Source: Cladocopium goreaui (taxonomy: Eukaryota; Sar; Dinophyceae; Suessiales; Symbiodiniaceae). From it: a stretch of 64,000 nt of DNA. How positions within the stretch are numbered: the stretch's first letter is position 1; the number at the start of each line of letters is the position of its first letter. The position numbers and the translations under genes were made by a program. Positions 40,916 to 50,095 of this stretch are shown here, one piece after another. The notes under the pieces were generated by a model that worked only from the letters and a program-made list of their open reading frames with translations, was not told the DNA's origin and did not search any database. The stretch covers positions 72,501 to 136,500 of the forward strand of contig CAMXCT020000804.1 in NCBI GenBank assembly GCA_947184155.2. Direction: 5' to 3'.

Positions 40916-41736
40916 CTTGAATGAAAATGAACGCCAAATGGAGAACTCTCGAGCAGTTTGTAGGCATCTGGTCCATTGTCTTCAGGTGTCGGTGTGTAGA
41001 ACTCTGTCCTTGGTCTCACATGTACTCTCTTCCAAAACCTTCCTTCTTTGATCCAGTAGTCTGTTGTACCATCCATCTGCATTGGTGTTGGTAGTGTATC
41101 TTCTTTCTCTTGCTGCTTGTACGTGTGTCTGTACTTCACTTCCTTTCCTTCATACATTCGTTTCTGAACTTGTTGTTCCTTGTTTGTATCCTGTTTCTGT
41201 TGGCCTGCTGTTGTCTTGTCACGAAGAATCCTGAACCATGTTTCTCCTTGCCATTGTGTACCTGTAACCTCTCTGTTTGCTTCCGGTTTAGTGAGTGACT
41301 TGAACTTGTCTTCAAGCACTGTCTGCATACCGTTTTCCTTGTAGACAATTGTTTTCCTGTAGTCGTCCAGTCTGTCAAATTGTACTGGACATGCTGATTG
41401 GTTGCCGTATCCTGGTGTGAACAATGCCTTTCTTCCTCTCTTGTGTACCCTGACCAGGTATCCTTGTTCGTTGTACTTCCAGAAGTCGTTGTTGCCTCCT
41501 TGCTGAGGTCGTGGTCCTGTTGCTGTAAGTGTGTGTGTGTTGGGGCAATCATTGCCACTTGTCCTTGTGGAGTGTTTTGTATCACCAGGTTGAGTTCGAA
41601 ACCTTGTTCCAGGAGTCTTGTAACAGTTGTAACACTGACGATGGGGTGTCGTATGCCATCTATGACGTAGAATGGCATCACCAAGTGTTGTCCTTGTATG
41701 TTCTTGAAGCGCACCCATCTGTAGCCAAGAACCCAA
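40912..41736 (-). CDS. pol: Pol spacer with two repeated WxxxxR-H-PR modules
   Basis: After the protease the frame shifts near 41540, and this frame carries the continuation (NDFWKYNEQGYLVRVHKRGR, then CPVQFDRLDDYRKTIVY). A second, weaker copy follows (TDYWIKEGRFWKRVHVRPRT, then DAYKLLESSPFG). Between them is a charged Gln/Lys-rich linker. A related module sits in Gag of element 1. Function is unknown. The first ~70 codons of this open frame are probably out-of-frame shadow. Confidence 0.6.
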   Translation of the reverse strand: MGSWLQMGALQEHTRTTLGDAILRHRWHTTPHRQCYNCYKTPGTRFRTQPGDTKHSTRTSGNDCPNTHTLTATGPRPQQGGNNDFWKYNEQGYLVRVHKRGRKALFTPGYGNQSACPVQFDRLDDYRKTIVYKENGMQTVLEDKFKSLTKPEANREVTGTQWQGETWFRILRDKTTAGQQKQDTNKEQQVQKRMYEGKEVKYRHTYKQQEKEDTLPTPMQMDGTTDYWIKEGRFWKRVHVRPRTEFYTPTPEDNGPDAYKLLESSPFGVHFHSS

Positions 41737-42497
41737 AGGGGCTCATCTGTAACTGAGCGAAGTGGTGGTGTTTGTTCCTCTGTGAGAGGCATCAGTGGAA
41801 AGTCTGTACCAAAGGTTGGTGGACAGACATGTACTGCTGCGCCACTGTCGATCATGAGCTCGACTGTCTTGTAGGTGTTGAGGCCTGTGGTTGTGACTGA
41901 AGCAATTGTAGTTGTTTCAAACTCTACTGTGGAAACTACCTGCGCTGGTGCTGTAGGCATCTGTGGTGGCTGTTGTTCCTGGTTGTATGCCGCTTGCTGT
42001 TGCTGGTCATATTGCCACTGTTGGTGATCTGGGAACCATTGTTCCTCGTAGTGCCACTGTTCTTGTTCTGTCCATGGTTGTTGGTAGTATGACTGTTGTT
42101 GGTTGTACTGATCTGTGCCTTCATCCATGTCTGTGACGTTGTAGACTGCCACTCTGCAGTCCCTTGCATAGTGGCCCTGTTGACCACATTTGTAACATGT
42201 TCCTTTTCTTTTGCCTTTGTTCATTGTTGTACTTTGCCATTGTGGTGGTCCTTTTCCTTTGCTCTTTCCTTTGTACTGCATTGCTCCCTTGAAGGGGTTG
42301 CCATGTCCAATCGGTGTTGGACCTTTGCCTTTGTATCCTTGTTGGCTGTATCCTGTGTATCCTTTTCCTTTGTTGTGCCATTGTGTCTTTCCTTTTCCTT
42401 TGTTGTACTTTCCTTTACCCTTGTTGTTGTACTTTCCTTTTCCTTTGTACGTAGCTCCAATGTCCATGGGCTGTGCATCATTTGTGCTGCTGTTCAT
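41136..42497 (-). CDS. gag-pol: Nucleocapsid and aspartic protease of element 2
   Basis: This is in the same frame as the Gag start but after an in-frame TAA. A Lys/Gly-rich basic region (YKGKGKYNNKGKGKYNKGKG) leads to a CCHC zinc knuckle (CYKCGQQGHYARDC). A Gln-rich linker and the protease follow, with catalytic Asp in VELMIDSGAAVHVCP and a flap/core region (VLGYRWVRFKNIQGQHLVMP). Beyond VSVTTVTRLLEQGFELNL the frame loses conservation near 41540. Confidence 0.85.
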   Translation of the reverse strand: MNSSTNDAQPMDIGATYKGKGKYNNKGKGKYNKGKGKTQWHNKGKGYTGYSQQGYKGKGPTPIGHGNPFKGAMQYKGKSKGKGPPQWQSTTMNKGKRKGTCYKCGQQGHYARDCRVAVYNVTDMDEGTDQYNQQQSYYQQPWTEQEQWHYEEQWFPDHQQWQYDQQQQAAYNQEQQPPQMPTAPAQVVSTVEFETTTIASVTTTGLNTYKTVELMIDSGAAVHVCPPTFGTDFPLMPLTEEQTPPLRSVTDEPLWVLGYRWVRFKNIQGQHLVMPFYVIDGIRHPIVSVTTVTRLLEQGFELNLVIQNTPQGQVAMIAPTHTHLQQQDHDLSKEATTTSGSTTNKDTWSGYTREEERHCSHQDTATNQHVQYNLTDWTTTGKQLSTRKTVCRQCLKTSSSHSLNRKQTERLQVHNGKEKHGSGFFVTRQQQANRNRIQTRNNKFRNECMKERK

Positions 42498-42503
42498 TGC
42501 CTG

Positions 42504-43178
42504 TTATTGTGCTTGCATCTTGGAGAACGCTGTTGATGCTCTGTGGTATTCGAGAATGAGTTCTCGAATGTCTGCATATCGTTGTATGGCTCCTGCTCGT
42601 AGTTGTAGGTATTGTTGTAGTGGTCCTTTGGTCTCATTGAGTAGTATTGCAATTTTGATGTTGTCAGGTATTGGTGCTTGGTTGTCTCTTTCGTATCTTG
42701 CTATTTCAAATTCCCATGTCGTAAAAGACTCCTCAAATTTGTTTTCGTTGAACTGTGGTTTCAAAAGCTTTGTAAGGTACCCGACACTGCGTGTACCAAG
42801 TGGAATTGAAAAGCGTCTGTGTAGTTGTCTCCATGTCTCGAGACCAACTGCTTGTAGTGTATGTTGTCTGCAGAGGACAGCTGCTTGTCCTTGGCAGACG
42901 TTGATGAGTAGGTAGTGTAGGTCTTTGCTGAGTTGTATCCAAAGGTCTGCTTCTTCTCTGTTTCTTGCACCGTCTGCTAGAAGCTCATCTGTAACTGGTT
43001 GATCAAATGTTTCTGCTATCTGTAGGAGCCTGGGGAATTGTGAATTCTGTAGCCCCAAGTAGGCCACAAACTTGTGTTTCCATTCTTCAAATGTTGCGTA
43101 CTCTCCTGTAAAGTGTGGTGGTGGTAGTTTGTATCTGTGCATCGCATTGAGGTCTCCTCCAGTTGTAGCTGCTGCCAT
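42504..43178 (-). CDS. gag: Gag capsid region of element 2
   Basis: This is a 224-codon frame from ATG 43178. It starts MAAATTGGDLNAMHRYKLPP, then shows the copia Gag pattern of helices with conserved Trp positions (YATFEEWKHKFVAYLGLQNS, LETWRQLHRRFSIPLGTRSV, FEESFTTWEFEIARYERDNQ). It ends at TAA 42504-42506, and the frame is open again directly after. The stop lies between Gln codons (CAA TAA CAG). It may be a mutation or a read-through site controlling nucleocapsid-Pol synthesis (inference). Confidence 0.85.
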   Translation of the reverse strand: MAAATTGGDLNAMHRYKLPPPHFTGEYATFEEWKHKFVAYLGLQNSQFPRLLQIAETFDQPVTDELLADGARNREEADLWIQLSKDLHYLLINVCQGQAAVLCRQHTLQAVGLETWRQLHRRFSIPLGTRSVGYLTKLLKPQFNENKFEESFTTWEFEIARYERDNQAPIPDNIKIAILLNETKGPLQQYLQLRAGAIQRYADIRELILEYHRASTAFSKMQAQ

Positions 43179-43265
43179 GTTTGTTGTTGTATGTTCTCAC
43201 CTTAATGCTGTAGCTTTGTTGCCAATGTGTATTGGAGCTCACCCTGTCCTGTATCGTCCAGGGAT

Positions 43266-43281
43266 CACTGCTCCGCTACCA
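43266..43281 (-). promoter_or_regulatory. Primer-binding site of element 2
   Basis: Read on the minus strand it is TGGTAGCGGAGCAGTG, directly adjoining the 5' LTR. It shares TGGTAGCG with element 1 and would pair with a tRNA ending CGCUACCA, probably initiator Met. Confidence 0.8.
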
Positions 43282-43514
43282 TGTTGAAATCAAGTGTACA
43301 ACTTCCCTGTCTGTAATCTCAGCAGCTGTAGCCCACGCGCTGTACTTTTCACTGTAGCGCTCGAGTAACGCTAGCTCAAGGCTAACTCAAGGTAACGCTC
43401 AAGGGCCCTGTATGGAGCCCAAATGTATCGTACCATGACATGTACTCAGAGTAGACTAACATGTTGTATCAGCAACTGTATAGCTCATGTACATGTGCAG
43501 GTGTATTCTTAACA
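43282..43514 (-). repeat. 5' LTR of copia element 2
   Basis: This 233-bp copy has the same ends and the same TGTA pattern as 34996-35228. It should contain the promoter for the minus-strand transcript. Confidence 0.95.
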
Positions 43515-44860
43515 ATCATCATCTTTATCATCATCTTTATCATCATCATCATCATCATCATCCTCATCCTCATCCTCATCCTCATCATCGTCATTGTCAT
43601 CGTCATCGTCGTCATCCTCATCTTTATCATCATCGTCATCATCATCATCGTCATCATCATCATCATCGTCATCGTCATTGTCATCATCATCGTCATCATC
43701 ATCGTCATCATCATCATCATCGCCATTGTCATCGTCATCGTCATCATCATTGCCGTCATCATCATTGCCGTCATCATCATCATCGTCGTCATCGTCATCG
43801 TCATCATCGTCGTCATCACCATCGTCGCCATCATCATCGTCGTCATCATCATCATCGTCGTCATCGTCATCATCATCATCATGATCATTATCATAATGAT
43901 CATGATCATCGTTATCATCACCGTCATCATCTTCATCGTCGTAGTCATCATCATGATTATCATCGTCGTCATCATCGTCATCGTCATCGTCGTCGCTATC
44001 GTCATCGTCATCACCATGATCATCATCATCATCATCAGCACTATCATCATGATCATGATCGTGATCATCATTTTCATCCTCATCGTCATCATCATCATCA
44101 TCGTCATCATCATGATCATAACCGTCGTCATCATCATGATCATCATCGTCATCCATCATCATCACCACCATCATCTTCACCATCACCATCATCACCATCA
44201 TCATCACCATCATGGCCATCGTCCGTCATCCATCATCCATTTTCCATCTCCATCAATACCATCATCATTACCATCCACATCATCACCATCATCACCACCA
44301 TCAATCATCATCACCATCACCATCATTATCATGATCATTATCCTTACCATCATTCACCATCATCACCATCACCATCATCATCACCATCAATCACCATCAT
44401 CATCAGTGTCATTTTCACCACCATCATCATCACCATCACCATCATCAATCATCAATCATCATCATCATCGTCATCAATCAACATCGCCATCATCACCATC
44501 ATCATCACCGTCCACCATCATCACCATCAGCAGCAGCATCTTCATTATCAAGTATCATCATTATCATCATCATCCTTTTCTTTATCACCAACCACCAGTC
44601 ATAAATCACCATCGTCAGCATACATCATCACCATCATCTGAGTCTGCATCACCACCATGATCATATTTCATCATCACCATCGTCATGGTCATCATCAGTT
44701 TCAATATCTTCTTCATTACCACCATTGCCACCATAATCGTCATCACCATCATCATCTTTGTCAATCAACATCATCAACATCAATCATCATCTTGATCATC
44801 ACCAACATCAATCACTATCATTGTCATCATCATCACCATCATTGCCATCATATTCATGCA
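43515..44860. repeat. (ATC)n microsatellite, 1.3 kb
   Basis: This is ATC/GTC/CTC trinucleotides, then CACCATCAT variants. The long Asp-, Ile-, His- and Ser-rich frames on both strands are artefacts. Confidence 0.95.
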
Positions 44861-45150
44861 TTCACGCATTCACGCATTCATTCACGCATTCATTGACGCA
44901 TTCATTCATTCATTCATTCATTCATTCGTTCATTCATTCATTCAGTCAGTCAGCCATTCAGTCATTCATTCTTTCTGTCTTCCTTCCTTTCTTTTTTTGT
45001 CGTTTCCTTCTGTTCGTTCTTTCTTTCTTTCATTCATTCTTTCATTTTTCTCTTTCATTCTTTCATTTTTTCATCCTTCCATCCTTTCATTCTTTCATTT
45101 TCATTCGTTCTTTCACTCACTCACTTACTCACTCACTTTTTCGTCATTAT
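44861..45150. repeat. (ATTC)n/(TTTC)n microsatellite
   Basis: CATTCATTCATT grades into TTTCTTTC and ACTCACTC. Confidence 0.9.
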
Positions 45151-45204
45151 CATCATAATTGTGATCATCATAATTTTGATCATGATCCTCCTCCCAACTT
45201 CCGC

Positions 45205-45292
45205 GAGCTTTCATATGTTCGGGCTTGGTCAACCACCAAGCCCTTCAGAGGTGAGCCTGGAGGAATTTTCGCAGGTCGGGTGACCAGCAAAA
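45205..45292 (+). CDS. Candidate exon, unknown protein
   Basis: The open frame LSYVRAWSTTKPFRGEPGGI… in a GC-richer patch ends near GCAAAAG/GTGGGT. An internal CAGAG/GTGAGC is another possible donor. No family is recognised. Confidence 0.3.
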
Positions 45293-46460
45293 GGTGGGTG
45301 ATTTGTGTGAGATGTTTCATCTCATGTAGTGATTATCATCTAAAATTTACCTAATAGTTACCCACTAATTTCATAGATATCCAATATATATCATAGTTAT
45401 CCAATGGCTACATCGTTGTCCAACATTTATTTTACCCAATAGTTATCCAATTTCCTCACCAGCGTTAATCAATCATAAAGAAAAAATAACGATTTTTAAT
45501 ATGTTACATATTTCGTCCGTTATCCAGTAGTTAGTTTTTAATATGGTTATCAATTTTAGGAAACAACGATTTTTAATATGTAGTTAGGTTGTTATCCAGT
45601 TGTTTCCTAAAATTGAGGCACCCCATACCATCCAAGTCATGGAAAAAGATGGAAAAAGGGCATCCCATGGGATCAATGGGGGGTAGATTGCCGGTGCGAC
45701 CTGTCACAGGGTCCTCCAGGGTTTCAGATTTTGTGAAGGGATGTCATTACTATGTTCTCAAGAAATTTCGTCCCGCAAGAGTGGAAGGGTACCATTGCTG
45801 ATTTGTTTGGTCCTGCTGTTGGGCATTTCCGTGCCGCCTCCATATAGAATGCATCAAAAGTTTTGTATAAGAATTGGCCCAAAAAAAAACATGATTTAGG
45901 AATGGCTCGGCCCAAAAAATTCGTTGGCAAAGTTGCATGAGCGCAATACGTGAAACAATTCCATATAGAGGCGATGGAGACAGGAGACCTGGCGTCCAAA
46001 TCTGCAAATTTTGGCAGGGTAGATGACCAACCGTCGCATTCAATATCAAAAAATAAATACTGTAAAACATGTGGATTGACGTTTTCGGCATTCCAGCATA
46101 TTTCACTGTTTTATGTATTCCACTGTTATATGATGTGTGTATTTCCTATAAATAAACCTGGTTGGAGTCGCACCATCACATTCTATGGTGGGAATACTGA
46201 CCTGGCTGGCATTGACAAAGATCATTTGTTCCATACTCATTTGTAATAACATTCTCTCACATGGTTCAATGCATGTGATTGGAGGGTCTTCCACCAGGTG
46301 CAACAATTTAGAGTGTATCCTTTTTTGGGGTTTTTCTCCTCGGACGTTTCAGGAAAACCTCTCATCCCATAATTGGAGGGATTTTTGTTAGCGGACAGCC
46401 TCAAAATGGGGGAAGACACCCTCAAGATGTTCCCTTAAAGTTCTTAAAGCCATCCATTGA
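45293..46460. other. AT-rich region with short inverted repeat
   Basis: It holds TTATCCAAT-type words at 45360-45450 and a perfect 18-bp inverted repeat at 45550-45567 / 45599-45616. Coding frames here are not convincing. Confidence 0.4.
45550..45616. repeat. Perfect 18-bp inverted repeat
   Basis: The arms TCAATTTTAGGAAACAAC and GTTGTTTCCTAAAATTGA enclose a 31-nt spacer. Confidence 0.8.
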
Positions 46461-46556
46461 TGGAAGGCCTTTAAGATCAAGGAGATTCGCGCCAAGATGA
46501 CCCTCTTGGGACTCAAGGCTGCTTGGGACATGGCAACGATGGCATGGCCATGCTAA
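46461..46556 (+). CDS. Candidate exon, unknown protein
   Basis: The open frame WKAFKIKEIRAKMTLLGLKA, then AWDMATMAWPC, ends at TAA 46554-46556. It is GC-richer than its surroundings. A donor before the stop is possible. The function is unknown. Confidence 0.35.
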   Translation, partial: WKAFKIKEIRAKMTLLGLKAAWDMATMAWPC

Positions 46557-46744
46557 GCCGATGAATTCTTACAGACTTATTGGGTGTTTTAAGAAAAATA
46601 CCCTAGTAATCAAAAATGGTTTGCTGGAAAATCACCCATTTATCGATGTTTTTTTCCATCAAAACAGCCACCATTTATAGAGGATTTGTTCAATTGCCAC
46701 GTTGGATTACCCTTTTGGTATGTTGATGCAAGAATTACGTTCTA

Positions 46745-46835
46745 TAAGTATATAGTATTATATAGTATTAGATAGTATTATATAGTATTATATGGTATTA
46801 TATGGTATTATATAGTTAATATAGCGTCATAGATC
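46745..46835. repeat. TATAGTATTA repeat
   Basis: There are seven or so units of TATAGTATTA/TATGGTATTA. Confidence 0.85.
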
Positions 46836-46910
46836 TACATAAACATATCTACTTACATAACTAGTTCCATGAAGTTCGCTGACTCTTTTTTGGGATTTTC
46901 GTTGTTGCGT

Positions 46911-46965
46911 GCAGACATCCCAACAAGAGCCCACAACGATTTGGAGCTGGTGGAATGCCATGAAC
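46911..46965 (+). CDS. Candidate exon directly abutting MITE copy D
   Basis: After the acceptor GCGTGCAG the frame reads IPTRAHNDLELVECHEL and runs into MITE D at 46966. If the GT…AG inside the MITE is spliced, the frame continues as PSEGKPGE and stops at TGA. The exon is short and unproven. Confidence 0.35.
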
Positions 46966-47078
46966 TACCCTCTGGTAAACATACAAAAAGCTATGGAAAA
47001 TCACCATTTTCAATGGGTAAATCCACTATTTCAATGGCCATTTTCAATAGCAAACTGTTATGACATAACCAGAGGGTA
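46966..47078. mobile_element. Introner-like MITE family 1, copy D
   Basis: It begins TACCCTCTGGTAAAC and ends AACCAGAGGGTA (113 bp). Donor-like CTG/GTAAAC and acceptor-like CCAG are intact. It is flanked on the left by an open exon-like frame. Confidence 0.8.
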
Positions 47079-47529
47079 AACCCGGTGAATGAATGTGAAG
47101 CTAGCCTAAAAAGAGACTCATTAGGTCATTAGGGTTGATTTGATGAAATTATATTAAATTTACTAGGGATTACTAGGGTAGAATGCCTGTTTGGGATGAT
47201 GTAAAATGACCTCCAAATGATTCGTTACACAGATTATGGTTTACCCTTGAGGTACCACATTACTGGATTTGTTACGGGAGGTTATGACTAGAACTAGGAA
47301 GATGGGGCCTTTAAGGATGCCTTTGGTAGGCGAGCCATCCCATTTGGAAAGGTGTCATCCCCCCGCCTTCCACTACGTTTTGGCAGTAGATGTGAGTGTT
47401 TTCTGTGTCGAAATTTGACATATAGGATGAAAACATGGCGCAGAAAAAAGACTCAGATGCTCTTACTGTCAAATGTGATCCTCCATTGCTTGATCCATTT
47501 TGGGGTCACGTTTATTGTGAGGTGTCACA

Positions 47530-47615
47530 GACGGCAAGACATTCGCGGTGCCAGGAGAGAGAAATGGTGGACCTCTTTCGCTTGTTGGATACAGATGGAG
47601 AGGGAGAGCTGCCCG
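47530..47615 (+). CDS. Candidate EF-hand exon
   Basis: The frame EREMVDLFRLLDTDGEGELP is a helix followed by DTDGEGEL, a canonical EF-hand calcium loop start (D-x-D-G-x-G-x-hydrophobic). The Glu closing the loop at position 12 is absent, which would fit an exon end near GAGCTG. AG acceptors precede at GTGTCACAG and GTGCCAG. It could belong to a calcium-binding protein or an EF-hand-bearing ion channel (inference). Confidence 0.45.
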
Positions 47616-48264
47616 GCTGCTCTTCTTGGTGGTTTCTGCCTGTTCTGCTGAGTAAGGATCGTTTTTTTGCTCGGCTCGTGGGCAAGTTTTATGCTATAAG
47701 GGGGGATGACAGGGAGGTTGTAGTCCTTTTCAGCAAAAGACTCATGTTTGTTGAGCTTTTTTGCCGGTTATCATGCTTATCAACCATAGATTAGTCATGT
47801 GGTGTTTTCCACATCTGTAAACGTTTGCAGGAGAAGTTTTAAATGACATCCAGGAAATTAGGAGATCGAAGAAATCGAAGAAATCTGTTGCCAGCTACGG
47901 TTTCCGAAATCAATAAGTCTTCAATCGGTCAATAACTTACTAGCTTATATAATTATATATAAACAACAAGTTTTCGAGCGTCAGAATCTTGGAATCAGCG
48001 ATGAATCCATAGGTTTCTTTCCCTATTTTGTTCGTGGCGAAGATCCCCATTTACATAGCCATCATTCCTAGGCAAAAAGCCTCATTCATTGTTGGTTAAA
48101 GCAGAATTTGAAATTTGTTCATAGAAGTGCAGTAGACCCAAATCATCATATCCGAATGATATCCCCAATTTGCAGCCCTATGATTAAATGGATCTACCCA
48201 TTTTGAGTTGTTAAAGTCAGTGGAATCCTCAATATTCCATGACTATTCCATGGATATTCCACAG

Positions 48265-48387
48265 ATATCCCATGAAATCCCGCACAGCCGCACAGCTGAG
48301 ATTGTCCTTGGAGGAGTTCACCCAGGGAATGAGCAGCTCGTCTTGAAGCCACCATCAGAATCCCCCGTTAGAACTGCCTCTAAATGA
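48265..48387 (+). CDS. Terminal exon, unknown protein
   Basis: After the acceptor TATTCCACAG, 40 codons read ISHEIPHSRTAEIVLGGVHP, then GNEQLVLKPPSESPVRTASK, with stop TGA at 48385-48387. Clear composition contrast and protein-like sequence support it. No family is recognised. Confidence 0.5.
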   Translation: MSHEIPHSRTAEIVLGGVHPGNEQLVLKPPSESPVRTASK

Positions 48388-48517
48388 GGCCCCATTTCAG
48401 ACACACCCATTGATATAGTCTTACTTTGTACGGCACATGTTTCTAAAGTATCTTAAAGTCAGTGTTGACTTTCCATTTTTCACGATTGGCTATATTACAT
48501 ATTTACATATGTGTGTG

Positions 48518-48618
48518 TGCATCCTGGGGAGGTCCTGGGCTTCCTGTATCGACGTCACAAGACGATGTCAGCATAAATGGTAGCAAGGGGAACCCCGAAA
48601 AAAACATGGAAAAGTTAG
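48518..48618 (+). CDS. Candidate exon, unknown protein
   Basis: The frame WGGPGLPVSTSQDDVSINGS, then KGNPEKNMEKL, ends at a donor-like GTACAT after AAGTTAG. A minus frame through the same DNA is less protein-like. Confidence 0.35.
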
Positions 48619-49539
48619 GTACATATTTTAGGTTGGTGAATTCTTTGATGATCCAGCCAGCAGGATCGGAATGACGACCCCCCACTTTCCCATCTTTGTC
48701 AGATAAAGGTTGGCTCCCGTGGTAGGGCATGAATTGACCGTATGGAGGAGCCTGTAGGTGGGGTGCTGCATGGCATGGCTTATTAGATGAAGATAGATGA
48801 TAACGGGTGGTTTGGTAAACATGCTGGCTGACAAAAGCTCTATGAACCCATGAAATCATAAAAAAACCTGCGCGCTTGCTCAGAGGCTCTGGTTGGACCC
48901 AGAAAGTTCTGTATCTAAAGATTTAGTGTGGTGAGGGGAGATTAAGGGCATCCCCAATGGGCCCAACTTTCCAGGGCGAATTATGATGCAATCAGTTCTT
49001 CCTCCTTGATTGTGGGCCATGTTTTATAATCAGAGGGATCCTGCCGCACAACTGCTGCAATCAGTTCTTCAGGGCCCTTTTTGGGGCCCCCTGGACGATT
49101 CCATATGATTGTGGATGACTAAGAAGATGATGACAGTGAAATAGTATTGATTTCGCATGGATAGTCGTTTAACAGTTTAACATGTTATCTTTCCATGATG
49201 TTCCTCATGTCTCTTGGATAGAAACTACAATGCATATATATATATATATAATTATAATATATATATATATACATGCAATGAGCATACTATGCATATATGT
49301 ATATCATTATATACACGTTTGCCATTCTTAAGACTTTGCCAAGGCATTGTTCCTGTCCAAGCTTCGCGACTCATCGTTTTGTGTTTCGTGTTGTTTCACA
49401 AAACCGCTGGCAGATCTGGCAGGGTTCCAGGATTCCAAGGTTTTGAAGGTTCCAAGGCTCCAGGACTACATGGTTCCAAGATTCCAAGGTTGCGTTCCTG
49501 ATACCATCCCGGCCCATGTTGGGAATTTCAAACGTTTAC

Positions 49540-49745
49540 ATTGGGAATTGCGCCTTCAATTTCCTTAAAAGATGCGTTGCGTTTTGGGCAGATACAGGGG
49601 ATGACAATCCCATTGCGGAATGCACAAGGGACGGGATGACGTCCTCCAAGGTCAGTTGAAAGGAGGCGCTACCAATAAGGAGCTGTCGGCGCAGTCTCAT
49701 GAGATCACCCCAAGATGTGAATTGAACCATCAAAAATGGGCTGCC
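49540..49745 (-). CDS. Candidate minus-strand exon
   Basis: Minus frame FTSWGDLMRLRRQLLIGSAS, then FQLTLEDVIPSLVHSAMGLS, is helical and protein-like. A weaker + frame overlaps its end. The borders and family are unknown. Confidence 0.35.
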
Positions 49746-49795
49746 ATGAACCATACCATCCATACCACATATGAGAGAAATAGATGTTTATGATT

Positions 49796-49841
49796 GGGTA
49801 TACCATGGTATACCGGTATACCATGGTATACCGGTATACCG
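49796..49841. repeat. Tandem self-complementary GGTATACC repeat
   Basis: GGTATACC alternates with CATG and joins CCGG, so a unit of 18 bp is repeated about 2.5 times. Every unit is itself palindromic, making a cruciform-prone stretch. Confidence 0.85.
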
Positions 49842-49983
49842 CACTAACCGGTGCTTAGGAGGGAGCGTTTCGTTTCGCGGTATTGCCATATTCTCCAAGA
49901 GTGGGGAACCAGGGAGCTGTGAATTGAGTTTCCCCATCACATGACGTGATAGCATTACCAAACCAAAATGTAAGTTTACAGTT

Positions 49984-50095
49984 TACCATCTGGTAAACAT
50001 ACAAAAAACTATTGAAAATGGCCATTGAAATAGTGGATTTACCCATTGAAAATGGTGGATCTTTCCATAGTTTTTTGTATGTTTACCAGAGGGTA
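49984..50095. mobile_element. Introner-like MITE family 1, copy E
   Basis: This is the most symmetric copy. The left end TACCATCTGGTAAACATAC continues AAAAAACTAT. The right end is its reverse complement for about 30 bp, ending GTTTACCAGAGGGTA. GTAAAC and CCAG are intact. Confidence 0.85.

Larger units (their letters stand above)
34996..43514 (-). mobile_element. Ty1/copia LTR retrotransposon, element 2
   Basis: This is a complete-length 8.52 kb element transcribed from right to left. The 233-bp LTRs (34996-35228, 43282-43514) appear identical by eye and have TGTT…AACA ends. The target duplication is ATCAT (34991-34995, 43515-43519). A primer-binding site abuts the right LTR. Order is Gag, zinc knuckle, protease, repeated spacer module, integrase, RT, RNase H, then an extra reading frame. 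It has an in-frame TAA in Gag and several frameshifts. A ~970-bp hairpin and microsatellite island interrupts the protease-integrase interval. TGTA is strongly over-represented on the + strand throughout. Confidence 0.95.

Noticed and set aside
43461-44660. Long Ile/Val-, His-, Asp- and Ser-rich frames on both strands
   Set aside because: They are translations of an (ATC)n microsatellite.
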